A DNA stretch of 8,621 nt from Candidatus Poribacteria bacterium. Its GTDB lineage: Bacteria; Poribacteria; WGA-4E; WGA-3G. The notes beneath the pieces are model-generated. The model was not told where the DNA came from, did not search any database, and worked only from the letters and a program-made list of their open reading frames with translations. Shown here piece by piece: positions 1 to 6,507 of the stretch. The position numbers and the translations under genes are program-made. The number at the start of each line of letters is the position of its first letter. The stretch's first letter is position 1. The DNA lies in NCBI GenBank assembly GCA_009835515.1, contig VXXH01000857.1, positions 1 to 8,621 of the forward strand. The letters run 5' to 3'.

Positions 1-51
1 TAGAAATTGGATAGTTCGATAAGTGCAAAATGTTTATAGAACAGACGAAAA

Positions 52-3000
52 ATGCGATACATCAAACCCATTGTTTGGCTCATCTTTATCTTTTCCGGTG
101 CCAGCGGCCTCATCTATCAAGTCATCTGGATGCGGCAGCTGACGCTCATCTTCGGTAGCACCGTCTTCGCAACGAGTACTGTCCTGACAGCGTTCATGGG
201 TGGACTCGCGCTCGGCAGCTACTACTTCGGGAAGAAGATTGACGAAAGCACGCAATCACCGTTGCGGATTTACGCACTCTTGGAAGCCGGTATCGGTGCG
301 TTCTGCCTTGTCTGGCCACTTATCTTAACCGTACTGGGCGCACTCTATGTCCTGATCCATCGCAATATCACATCAGAATTCTATACGCTCTCACTCATCC
401 GATTCGTGTTGACGTTCGGTGTCTTGTTAATCCCGTCCACATTGATGGGTGGCACGTTGCCAGTGCTGACCCGTTTCTTTGTGAAAAGACTGGAGCAGCT
501 CGGTACAAACATCGGGATCCTATACGCCCTGAACACATTCGGTGCAGTCATCGGCACTGTGGCAGCAGGATTTTTCCTAATTGAGGCGTTAGGTATCCGA
601 TGGACTCTCGGCGTTGGCATCGCTATCAATTTTGCTGTCGCAGCAATTGCGATAGTGTTAGCACGGAAGGCGTTAGCAACAGAAGCAGACGAACCTCAAG
701 AAGAAACACAACAACTGGAGTCTGAAGATGTCACGCATCAACCTGAGAGATTCTTGGTTCTGTGGGCAATAGGCATCTCAGGCTTCTGTGCTTTGGCTTA
801 CGAGGTGTTGTGGACCCGTATCATGGTCTTCTTCCTCGGTAGCACGACCTATGCGTTCGCGACGATGCTCGCGGCATTCCTGTTCGGCATCGCTTTGGGG
901 AGCATAGTGCTTGCGCGCTGGGTTGACAGAATTAAACAACCTATCGCAATCTTCGGCATCGCCCAACTCGGCATCGGACTCTTCGCGCTGATCCTGATGC
1001 CCGCGTTTGAGGGGTTGTATGGGATGAGCCGTGCGTTCCAGTCTACCTTCGGTGCAAGTAGGTTCTGGACATTCTTCTCCTGCTTCCTCGTGATGTGCCT
1101 GCCGACATTTCTGATGGGGGCAAGTTTTCCGCTGGTAACGAAAATCTACACCGGTAGCGCACGCCAACTCGGTAAAAGCATCGGAAACGTCTATGCAGTC
1201 AACACAGTCGGAAGCATTTTAGGGTCGTTCTGTGCAGGGTTTATTCTGATTCCACTCTTGGGCATCCGTCCGAGTATTGTCTTAACGGTGGCTTTGAACT
1301 CAGGTATCGGGTGTCTGCTGATCTTGAGAAGTGGGTGGCAGACCGAGACCGGAAAATCACTTCTACAAGGAATAGGTGTCGGGATGCCGATCCTCAACGC
1401 AGGGTTAGCGATAATCCTACTGCTCACGGTGAATCAACCGCTGTTCCTGAAGAGCGCGATTTTCAAAACCCAACGTCCCGGTGATACGCTTGTTGATTAC
1501 AATGAAGAGGTGGATGCCACGGTAACAACACTGAAAGATGATGAAGGTGTCTATCGTCTCTATGTGGATACAAATCAAGCAGCGGATGCCTCGCGTTGGG
1601 ATTCGCCATCGCATCGCGTCATCGCGCATCTGCCGTTATTATTGCACCCGCGTCCGAAACGAGCACTCGTCGTCGGATTTGGTATGGGACTCACCTCACA
1701 TTCGATAACACAACACGGTGTACAGGTTGATGCGATAGAGTTGTCAAGCGGTGTGCTCTCCGCAGCCCAAAAGTATTTTACGCACGTCAACGAAAATGTG
1801 TTTGAAAATCCGCAATTTAACTACAAACTCAACGATGGACGCAACCATATTCTAATGACGAAGACGAAATACGACATGATCTCAACAGGTATCATCCATC
1901 CTCTTTTAATTGCTGGGAGTTCTAATATCTACACTGCGGATTTTTACCGTTTGTGCCGTAAAATTCTCACAGAAGACGGTATCATGTGCCAATGGGTACC
2001 GTTGCATCGGCTGCCGGAAGCACACTACAAAATGATTGTCCGCACGTTCGTCGAGGTGTTTCCTGAGACAACGCTCTGGTATAAATATACACCCGATTTC
2101 GTGATTCTCATCGGTACGCGTGAACCACTTTCGATTGACTACAAAAACTTCATAAGCCGCGCACAGATAGCGAATATCCGCGCAGGTCTCGCCGCCGATG
2201 ATCTTGACGGCATGTCTCTAATTGATTCATTTATGATGGGACCGGAGACAGTGCACAAATACGTCGGCGTTGGGCCTATCCACACAGACAACCGCCCTCG
2301 GCTGGAATTCTTCCACGGCGCAGACCTCGTAGGCACAACAACGCAAAACGTCAAAGGCATGGCTGGATATCGGGAACGTGTGTTACCGTATCTCACAAAC
2401 TACGGCACGACCCTCGCCGAAAAAAGAATCGCTCGTGAGAGATTGGATACCTACTTTAGAGCCACTCAAAAATTAATTCGTGGACAGATTGCTTACGCCC
2501 GTGGGCAGTACCAAAACGCTGCAAATCTCATGAACGAAGCCGTCGAACTCAACCCAGTTGACGAAACAATCCGCTATAATTTCGGTGTCGTTTCAGGCTT
2601 GATTCGCGAAGGTGATCAGGAAGAACTTCAGCGGATGCAACAAGAGATCCAGCGGACAATGGCGCAAAATCCTGACGACAGTGAGGGGCATCTGCACTTG
2701 GGGATCTTATACGAGAAACGAGGTGAACTTGAAAAAGCATCACGGGAACTTGAGGAATTCCTCAGACACGAACCGAGTCGATCTGATGTCTACCTAATTT
2801 TAGGACCGCTTTATGAACGTCAAGAACGCTACAAAGAAGCACTCCGCACTTATGAACGCTTAGAACAACAAGCCCCTGATTTACCCGCACCAATTTTCGC
2901 CGCAATGGCACGGCTCCACTTAATATTAGAAAATGTAGAGGCAGCCGAAAGATATGGACAGAAAGGTATTGCTGCAGATGCCAATTCGTGGCGTTCCCAC

Positions 3001-3168
3001 TATGTCCTTGGAAACGTTCACGCCGCCATGGATCAACCGCAAAAACAGGTAGCGTATTATAACAATGCTTTGAAAGCACTTGATAAAATCATCCAAGTCA
3101 ACCCGGATCCGAATGACTTACATATCAGAGAACAGATCCAAAACGAATTGGAACAACTAAAAAAATAA
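52..3168 (+). CDS. Fused membrane protein: duplicated multi-pass region, spermidine-synthase-like domain, TPR tail
   Basis: The 1038-residue product has three parts. Residues 1-460 are strongly hydrophobic, with roughly 12-14 membrane segments in two homologous halves: 15-56 aligns without gaps to 243-284 (20 of 42 identical) and 128-183 to 351-406 (26 of 56). Residues about 475-770 resemble the SAM/decarboxy-SAM-binding Rossmann fold of spermidine synthases, with the glycine motif VGFGMG (541-546), the acidic strand end DAIEL (E563) and NDGR (594-597). The stretch from Y607 reads YDMISTGIIHP, so the catalytic aspartate of true aminopropyltransferases is not evident. Residues about 805-1020 are TPR-like helical repeats, probably cytoplasmic. 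This matches the 'fused MFS/spermidine synthase' type; the substrate is unknown and polyamine synthesis should not be assumed. ATG 52 is the first start codon after an in-frame TAG at 37-39, but no strong Shine-Dalgarno precedes it. No partner gene is visible upstream. Confidence 0.85.
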   Translation: MRYIKPIVWLIFIFSGASGLIYQVIWMRQLTLIFGSTVFATSTVLTAFMGGLALGSYYFGKKIDESTQSPLRIYALLEAGIGAFCLVWPLILTVLGALYVLIHRNITSEFYTLSLIRFVLTFGVLLIPSTLMGGTLPVLTRFFVKRLEQLGTNIGILYALNTFGAVIGTVAAGFFLIEALGIRWTLGVGIAINFAVAAIAIVLARKALATEADEPQEETQQLESEDVTHQPERFLVLWAIGISGFCALAYEVLWTRIMVFFLGSTTYAFATMLAAFLFGIALGSIVLARWVDRIKQPIAIFGIAQLGIGLFALILMPAFEGLYGMSRAFQSTFGASRFWTFFSCFLVMCLPTFLMGASFPLVTKIYTGSARQLGKSIGNVYAVNTVGSILGSFCAGFILIPLLGIRPSIVLTVALNSGIGCLLILRSGWQTETGKSLLQGIGVGMPILNAGLAIILLLTVNQPLFLKSAIFKTQRPGDTLVDYNEEVDATVTTLKDDEGVYRLYVDTNQAADASRWDSPSHRVIAHLPLLLHPRPKRALVVGFGMGLTSHSITQHGVQVDAIELSSGVLSAAQKYFTHVNENVFENPQFNYKLNDGRNHILMTKTKYDMISTGIIHPLLIAGSSNIYTADFYRLCRKILTEDGIMCQWVPLHRLPEAHYKMIVRTFVEVFPETTLWYKYTPDFVILIGTREPLSIDYKNFISRAQIANIRAGLAADDLDGMSLIDSFMMGPETVHKYVGVGPIHTDNRPRLEFFHGADLVGTTTQNVKGMAGYRERVLPYLTNYGTTLAEKRIARERLDTYFRATQKLIRGQIAYARGQYQNAANLMNEAVELNPVDETIRYNFGVVSGLIREGDQEELQRMQQEIQRTMAQNPDDSEGHLHLGILYEKRGELEKASRELEEFLRHEPSRSDVYLILGPLYERQERYKEALRTYERLEQQAPDLPAPIFAAMARLHLILENVEAAERYGQKGIAADANSWRSHYVLGNVHAAMDQPQKQVAYYNNALKALDKIIQVNPDPNDLHIREQIQNELEQLKK

Positions 3169-3173
3169 AACCT

Positions 3174-3188
3174 TAGGATTTACGCACT
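3174..3188 (+). repeat. Solo copy of the MITE-like element end
   Basis: TAGGATTTACGCACT matches 13 of 15 bases with TAGGACTTACGCATT, the left end of the element at 6374-6494. No inverted partner is visible in the rest of this gap, so it looks like a decayed or partial copy. It starts 6 bases after the stop codon of the upstream gene, much as the intact copy starts 3 bases after its upstream stop. Confidence 0.5.
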
Positions 3189-3396
3189 CGAAAAAATAAC
3201 AAGGCAAAATAGTAGGCACGCGCTGGATGGGCGTGGCTGCCGTCCACTAATATGAAATATCCACCGTTTCTGATGTGATCACAGCTAATTATTTGAACCG
3301 TCCTGCCCTTTAGACAGACGCAATTTGTGAATTTCAGAAACGATTTGGTGTTTAATAGTCCAAAATGCCCTACCCTAAAAATGGTGGGGAATTCTT

Positions 3397-3443
3397 AAGA
3401 GGAGGAACCCTTGCATCCAGTAAACAAGCAAGGGAATATCTAA
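3397..3443 (+). promoter_or_regulatory. Strong Shine-Dalgarno-like site with a possible 10-codon leader ORF
   Basis: AAGAGGAGGAA (3397-3407) is the best Shine-Dalgarno match near aspS, yet the start codon at suitable distance, TTG 3411, is out of frame with aspS. Read from that TTG, a 10-codon ORF (about MHPVNKQGNI) ends with TAA 3441-3443, two bases before ATG 3446. It could be a translationally coupled leader, or simply a chance purine run. There is no experimental or comparative support within the window. Confidence 0.3.
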
Positions 3444-3445
3444 CA

Positions 3446-5473
3446 ATGTCTCAAGAAACCCAAGAAGCCACATCACCTTGTCTAAAACGGAGCCACTATT
3501 GTGGTGATCTACGTCTAACCGACGCGGGGACCACCGCGCAACTCAACGGTTGGGTCAAACGCCGTCGCGACCACGGCGGTGTCATCTTTGTCGATTTACG
3601 CGACAGAACTGGCATTACACAAGTCGTCTTTGATCCACAGATTGATGAAAAAGCGCACGCCATTGCGGACGCTGTTAGAAGCGAATTCGTCCTGAACGTC
3701 AGTGGCACTGTCCGCGAACGTGAACCTGGTGAATTGCTTTTGCACGCTGACGCGGCTTATCAAACAGATCTCGTTGATGGCAATTTGTCCGCAGCATTCC
3801 GAGCGCTATTTTCGGATGTAGATACCAAATATACGCTCTCCGAAGAAATTGAGGTAGCCACTCGAGTCCAAGGTGAGCGATGGCTGCTCACCGATGTCGA
3901 AAACAATCGGACATATCACATTGAGAACGAAGAAGCGGGTCTTATCGTCTATCAAGGCACGGTCAACCCTGAACTCGATACAGGCGAAATTGAAGTCGCT
4001 GTGGATTCTCTCAGTATTCTCAATACTGCTAAGACACCGCCGTTTCCTGTTGAAGACGATATTGATGTCGCGGAAGATATTCGGATGCGCTACCGGTTCA
4101 TTGACCTACGCAGACCTGAGATGCAAAAGACGCTGGCGATGCGGCATAAAGCAGCACTCGCGGCGCGCAACTATATGAACGAGCAGGGCTTCCTTGAGAT
4201 TGAGACACCTATCTTGATGAACAGCACGCCTGAAGGCGCACGTGATGTACTTGTCCCAAGTCGGCACTATCCGGGTAGGTTTTACGCACTCCCGCAATCA
4301 CCACAGCAATTCAAGCAGATCCTCATGATGAGCGGTGTCGATCGATATTTCCAGATTGCGCGATGCTTCCGCGATGAGGATACCCGTTCCGATAGGCAGT
4401 TGGAGTTCACGCAGCTTGATATTGAGATGTCCTTCGCTGACACAGACGATGTGCTTGCGGTAACCGAAGGATTGATGAAACGGATATTTGAGGACGCAGG
4501 TGATATACCTGTCCAAACCCCGTTTCTAAGGCTCCCTTACCACGAATCCATGGCACGGTTCGGAAACGACAAACCCGACACGCGGTTCGGTATGGAACTC
4601 ACAGACCTGTCCGATGTCATGGCAGATTGCGACTTCCAAGTATTCGCACGGACATTAGCCAGCGGTGGACAGGTTAAAGCCATCGCCGTACCCGGTGGTG
4701 AGGACTTTTCGCGCAAAGACATTGACGACCTAACCGCGTTTGTTGCCACCTACCGAGCGAAAGGCTTGGCATGGGTCAAAGTCACGACTGAGGGTTTCTC
4801 ATCAGGAATCGTCAAGTTCTTCACGACGGAGCAGCTCGAAACGGCACAAGAACGAACGGGCGCACAACCCGGCGACATTATGTTCTTCGTCGCTGACAAG
4901 CCGAAGGTCGTCGCCGACGCGCTCGGCTACCTCCGTCTCCATCTCGGCAAAAAACTCAATCTTATCGATGAATCCCAATATAACTTCTTGTGGATTGTCG
5001 ATTACCCACTCTTTGAGTGGAACGAGGAAGAGAATCGTTACGAACCGTTTCATCACCTGTTCACTGGTGGAACAGAAGAGACATTACCGCTGTTAGATAC
5101 CGACCCTGGGAAGGTTCAGAGCCAACACTACGATCTCGTGTGCAATGGCTACGAAATCTGTAGCGGAAGTGTCAGAATCCACCAATGGGACATTCAACAG
5201 AAGGTGTTTGATATTCTGAACATTACACCAGAAGAGGTCGAAAGTCGGTTCGGTTATTTCATAGACGCATTGGCGTATGGCACACCGCCACACGCTGGCA
5301 TCGCGCCCGGACTTGACCGGATGGTAATGCTAATGCGGAACGAGGAGAACATTCGAGAAGTCATCGCGTTCCCGAAATCGCAACAAGGACTCTGCCCGCT
5401 GACGCACGCGCCTTCTGTTGTATCGAATGATCAGTTAGAAGAACTCTCTATCCGCGTTGATGTAGACGGTTAA
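3446..5473 (+). CDS. aspS: Aspartyl-tRNA synthetase (AspRS), bacterial type, with an inserted segment
   Basis: A class II synthetase that charges tRNA-Asp with aspartate in the cytoplasm. Residues below count from ATG 3446 (675 aa). The N-terminal OB fold for anticodon binding begins near HYCGDLR, with GWVKRRRDHGG around H43. The catalytic core shows TPEGARD (E263), QSPQ (284-287), motif 2 FRDED (308-312) and motif 3 ending GLDR (622-625). The bacterial-specific GAD-type insertion lies at about 390-500. The usual length is about 590-600; the excess is explained by 74 extra residues at 97-170, inside the OB fold. The frame is open from ATG 3365 (702 aa), but homologs begin close to HYCG, the 28-residue extension is unlike the family, and ATG 3446 has AAGGGAA (3430-3436) 9 bases upstream, so I prefer 3446. 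His43, where E. coli has Leu, is the pattern reported for non-discriminating AspRS, which also charges tRNA-Asn; this is an inference. Confidence 0.95.
   Translation: MSQETQEATSPCLKRSHYCGDLRLTDAGTTAQLNGWVKRRRDHGGVIFVDLRDRTGITQVVFDPQIDEKAHAIADAVRSEFVLNVSGTVREREPGELLLHADAAYQTDLVDGNLSAAFRALFSDVDTKYTLSEEIEVATRVQGERWLLTDVENNRTYHIENEEAGLIVYQGTVNPELDTGEIEVAVDSLSILNTAKTPPFPVEDDIDVAEDIRMRYRFIDLRRPEMQKTLAMRHKAALAARNYMNEQGFLEIETPILMNSTPEGARDVLVPSRHYPGRFYALPQSPQQFKQILMMSGVDRYFQIARCFRDEDTRSDRQLEFTQLDIEMSFADTDDVLAVTEGLMKRIFEDAGDIPVQTPFLRLPYHESMARFGNDKPDTRFGMELTDLSDVMADCDFQVFARTLASGGQVKAIAVPGGEDFSRKDIDDLTAFVATYRAKGLAWVKVTTEGFSSGIVKFFTTEQLETAQERTGAQPGDIMFFVADKPKVVADALGYLRLHLGKKLNLIDESQYNFLWIVDYPLFEWNEEENRYEPFHHLFTGGTEETLPLLDTDPGKVQSQHYDLVCNGYEICSGSVRIHQWDIQQKVFDILNITPEEVESRFGYFIDALAYGTPPHAGIAPGLDRMVMLMRNEENIREVIAFPKSQQGLCPLTHAPSVVSNDQLEELSIRVDVDG
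3734..3955 (+). other. In-frame 74-codon insertion within the aspS anticodon-binding domain
   Basis: In ordinary bacterial AspRS the OB fold runs directly from GTVRxR.. to ..VNP.L.TGEIEV. Here GTVREREPGE is followed by about 74 unrelated residues before GTVNPELDTGEIEV resumes. Removing 222 bp would give a protein of about 601 aa, the normal length. The extra piece has a helix-like first half (SAAFRALF) and a second half with alternating beta-like character (RWLLTDVENN, TYHIENEE, LIVYQ). Its ends are approximate. It has no stop codon or frameshift, and codon use resembles the rest of the gene. I do not recognise the inserted sequence. Confidence 0.75.
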
Positions 5474-5491
5474 GATAAGAAAATTTTTATC
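5474..5491. terminator. Weak AT-rich palindrome just after aspS
   Basis: GATAAGAAAATTTTTATC directly follows the aspS stop and is self-complementary with one G-T mismatch. It has no separate loop and almost no GC, so it is a poor intrinsic terminator. It is listed only because it is the only structure next to the stop codon. Confidence 0.2.
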
Positions 5492-5499
5492 CGCTATCG

Positions 5500-5644
5500 G
5501 TTGTCGGTTGAAGTGGTTAATGGTTAACAGTTGTCAGTTACAAGAGTCCTTTTAACTGAAAACTGAAAGATTTTTTCGTAGAAAAAAATCGTACTGACAA
5601 CTGACAACTATTCTTCTGACAACCGACAACTGAACACTGACAAC
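5500..5644. repeat. Facing arrays of degenerate heptamers (GTTGTCA / TGACAAC)
   Basis: The left arm reads as 7-base units GTTGTCG, GTTGAAG (5500-5513), then GTTAATG, GTTAACA, GTTGTCA, GTTACAA (5516-5543). The right arm carries the opposite orientation: TGACAAC twice (5595-5608), then TGACAAC, CGACAAC, TGAACAC, TGACAAC (5617-5644). Two AACTGAA units (5554-5567) continue the period near the centre. The arms give perfect inverted repeats of 11 bp (5500-5510 with 5620-5630) and 10 bp (5529-5538 with 5593-5602), so the whole block could fold as a long imperfect hairpin. It fills nearly the whole aspS to Uma2 gap. It looks like a short tandemly repeated intergenic sequence; I see no CRISPR-like spacer structure. 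Confidence 0.8.
5569..5590. repeat. AT-rich hairpin at the centre of the heptamer block
   Basis: GATTTTTTC and GAAAAAAATC face each other across a 3-base GTA loop, giving a stem of about 9 pairs with one unpaired A. It lies between the two heptamer arms. It might act as a weak transcription stop, but it lacks a GC-rich stem, so function is uncertain. Confidence 0.5.
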
Positions 5645-5663
5645 CCATTCAGGAAATAGAACG

Positions 5664-6371
5664 ATGCAAGAGAAAATACGCCCTGCCCCGACACTCGTCT
5701 ATCCCGAATCAGACGGAGAGCCGATGGCAGAAACGCCGAAACATCAGCAAGTGATGATAGATTGCATGGATATCCTGCGAAGCCATTTCTATGAAAGTCC
5801 AGATGTGTATATCGCTGGGAACATGCTACTGTATTACGAAGAAGGGAATCCTCGGAAGAGCGTCTCTCCAGATGTGTTCATGGTGCGCGGATTGTCAAAA
5901 AAAGAACTCCGAACCTATAAAACTTGGGAACAGCCACCGACCCTTGATTTTGTGTTAGAAGTTGCGAGTCCAAGCACATACACGAGAGACTTCAACGAGA
6001 AGATGGAGATTTACGCCAAGATTCTGCGGGTCAAAGCGTATTGCATCTATGATCCGTATCACGAGATTGATCCGTATTTCGTTGGGTTCCGACTTGTCGG
6101 TGAAGCTTATGAGGAGATACCGTTTGCGAACGGACGGATCCTTTTTGAAGTGTTAGGCTTGGAGTTGGGTGAACATGAGGAGGTGCTGCGTTTATATGAT
6201 CCTGTTAAGTCTGCGTGGTTATTTACTTCTCAAGAACGCGTAGGCGATGCGGAAACCCGCGTAGCACAAGAATTCCTGGCACGGCAGGACGCGGAATCTC
6301 GTGCCCAACGCGCCGAAGCCGAACTCGAAAAACTACGCGCAGCACTTGAACGTCTGGAAACAACCAAATAG
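5664..6371 (+). CDS. Uma2 family (DUF820) PD-(D/E)XK-type protein with coiled-coil tail
   Basis: This 235-residue protein has the Uma2 fold signature: SPDVFMV (D70), a beta strand ending LEVASPST (E99), and NEKMEIYAK with K113, followed by a VKAYCIYDP strand. These are the usual positions of the acidic and basic residues of a PD-(D/E)XK nuclease site, but no activity has been settled for most Uma2 proteins, which occur in many copies in cyanobacteria and other multicellular or environmental bacteria. Residues about 190-233 are rich in A, E, R and L (RAQRAEAELEKLRAALERLE) and should form a coiled coil. ATG 5664 has AGGAAA (5651-5656) at good spacing; an internal ATG at codon 21 would drop the conserved-looking ESDGEPMAET lead. 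The gene ends 3 bases before a MITE-like element. No toxin-antitoxin partner is visible. Confidence 0.85.
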   Translation: MQEKIRPAPTLVYPESDGEPMAETPKHQQVMIDCMDILRSHFYESPDVYIAGNMLLYYEEGNPRKSVSPDVFMVRGLSKKELRTYKTWEQPPTLDFVLEVASPSTYTRDFNEKMEIYAKILRVKAYCIYDPYHEIDPYFVGFRLVGEAYEEIPFANGRILFEVLGLELGEHEEVLRLYDPVKSAWLFTSQERVGDAETRVAQEFLARQDAESRAQRAEAELEKLRAALERLETTK

Positions 6372-6373
6372 GA

Positions 6374-6494
6374 TAGGACTTACGCATTTCTTCTTAAAGT
6401 CCCCCTGATAAGGGGGATTTAGGGGGTTAAATACAACGAAATCCTGTCTTTTCAGCAAAAGATACCATTCTACGTTTAATTTTTGTAAGTCCTA
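6374..6494. mobile_element. MITE-like element, 121 bp, 10-bp perfect terminal inverted repeats
   Basis: TAGGACTTAC (6374-6383) and GTAAGTCCTA (6485-6494) are exact reverse complements, with about 100 non-coding bases between them. Directly outside both ends stands AGGA (6370-6373 and 6495-6498), a candidate 4-bp target duplication. Alternatively the outer TA of each end is the duplication, as for Tc1/mariner/IS630-type elements, leaving 8-bp ends. The interior carries a GC-rich hairpin (6397-6420). A related end occurs at 3174-3188. It encodes no protein, so it would need a transposase supplied elsewhere. Confidence 0.65.
6397..6420 (+). repeat. GC-rich hairpin inside the MITE-like element
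   Basis: CCCCCT (6401-6406) pairs with AGGGGG (6411-6416) across a GATA loop; flanking AAGT/ATTT pairs, including one G-T, extend the stem to 10 pairs. A further AGGGGG follows at 6421-6426 and could form an alternative pairing. There is no T run after the stem, so an intrinsic terminator is doubtful, but the hairpin would be present in any transcript running from the Uma2 gene into the next one. Confidence 0.6.
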
Positions 6495-6500
6495 AGGAGA
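6494..6500 (+). promoter_or_regulatory. Shine-Dalgarno that fixes the GTG start of the cytochrome-LRR gene
   Basis: AAGGAGA lies 7 bases before GTG 6508, an ideal spacing, and overlaps the last base of the right inverted repeat of the element. An in-frame TGA at 6502-6504 rules out any earlier start. Confidence 0.8.
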
Positions 6501-6507
6501 TTGATTC

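Larger units (their letters stand above)
3169..3445. other. Intergenic region before aspS
   Basis: This gap of about 280 bases holds no convincing gene. It contains one solo repeat end (3174-3188), a 10-bp palindrome TGTGATCACA (3274-3283) that is within chance expectation, and a purine-rich Shine-Dalgarno-like stretch near 3397-3407. I found no tRNA fold, no T-box motif and no clear rho-independent terminator after the preceding gene. A promoter for aspS is expected here, but no well-spaced -35/-10 pair stands out: TTGTGA (3325) and TTTAAT (3351) are 20 bases apart. Confidence 0.6.

Noticed and set aside
778..1167. 129-codon reading frame on the minus strand
   Set aside because: It lies wholly inside the membrane part of the large + strand gene, is rich in charged and Cys/His residues without a family pattern, and has no start-site support.
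3274..3283. Perfect palindrome TGTGATCACA resembling two CRP half-sites
   Set aside because: The 6-base spacer of a CRP site is missing, and several 10-bp palindromes are expected by chance in a window this size.
3285..3310. Minus-strand GGTTCAAAT resembling a tRNA T loop
   Set aside because: The bases around it do not pair as a T stem, and no acceptor or anticodon arm is present.
3325..3356. Possible aspS promoter TTGTGA ... TTTAAT
   Set aside because: The 20-base spacing is too long and both boxes are weak.
3365..3445. N-terminal 27-residue extension of AspRS from ATG 3365
   Set aside because: There is no Shine-Dalgarno before 3365, the residues do not resemble the family's N-terminus, and ATG 3446 has a suitable site; kept only as an alternative.
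5500..5644. Possible CRISPR array
   Set aside because: The units are 7 bases long, directly adjacent and degenerate, with no unique spacers and no cas genes nearby.
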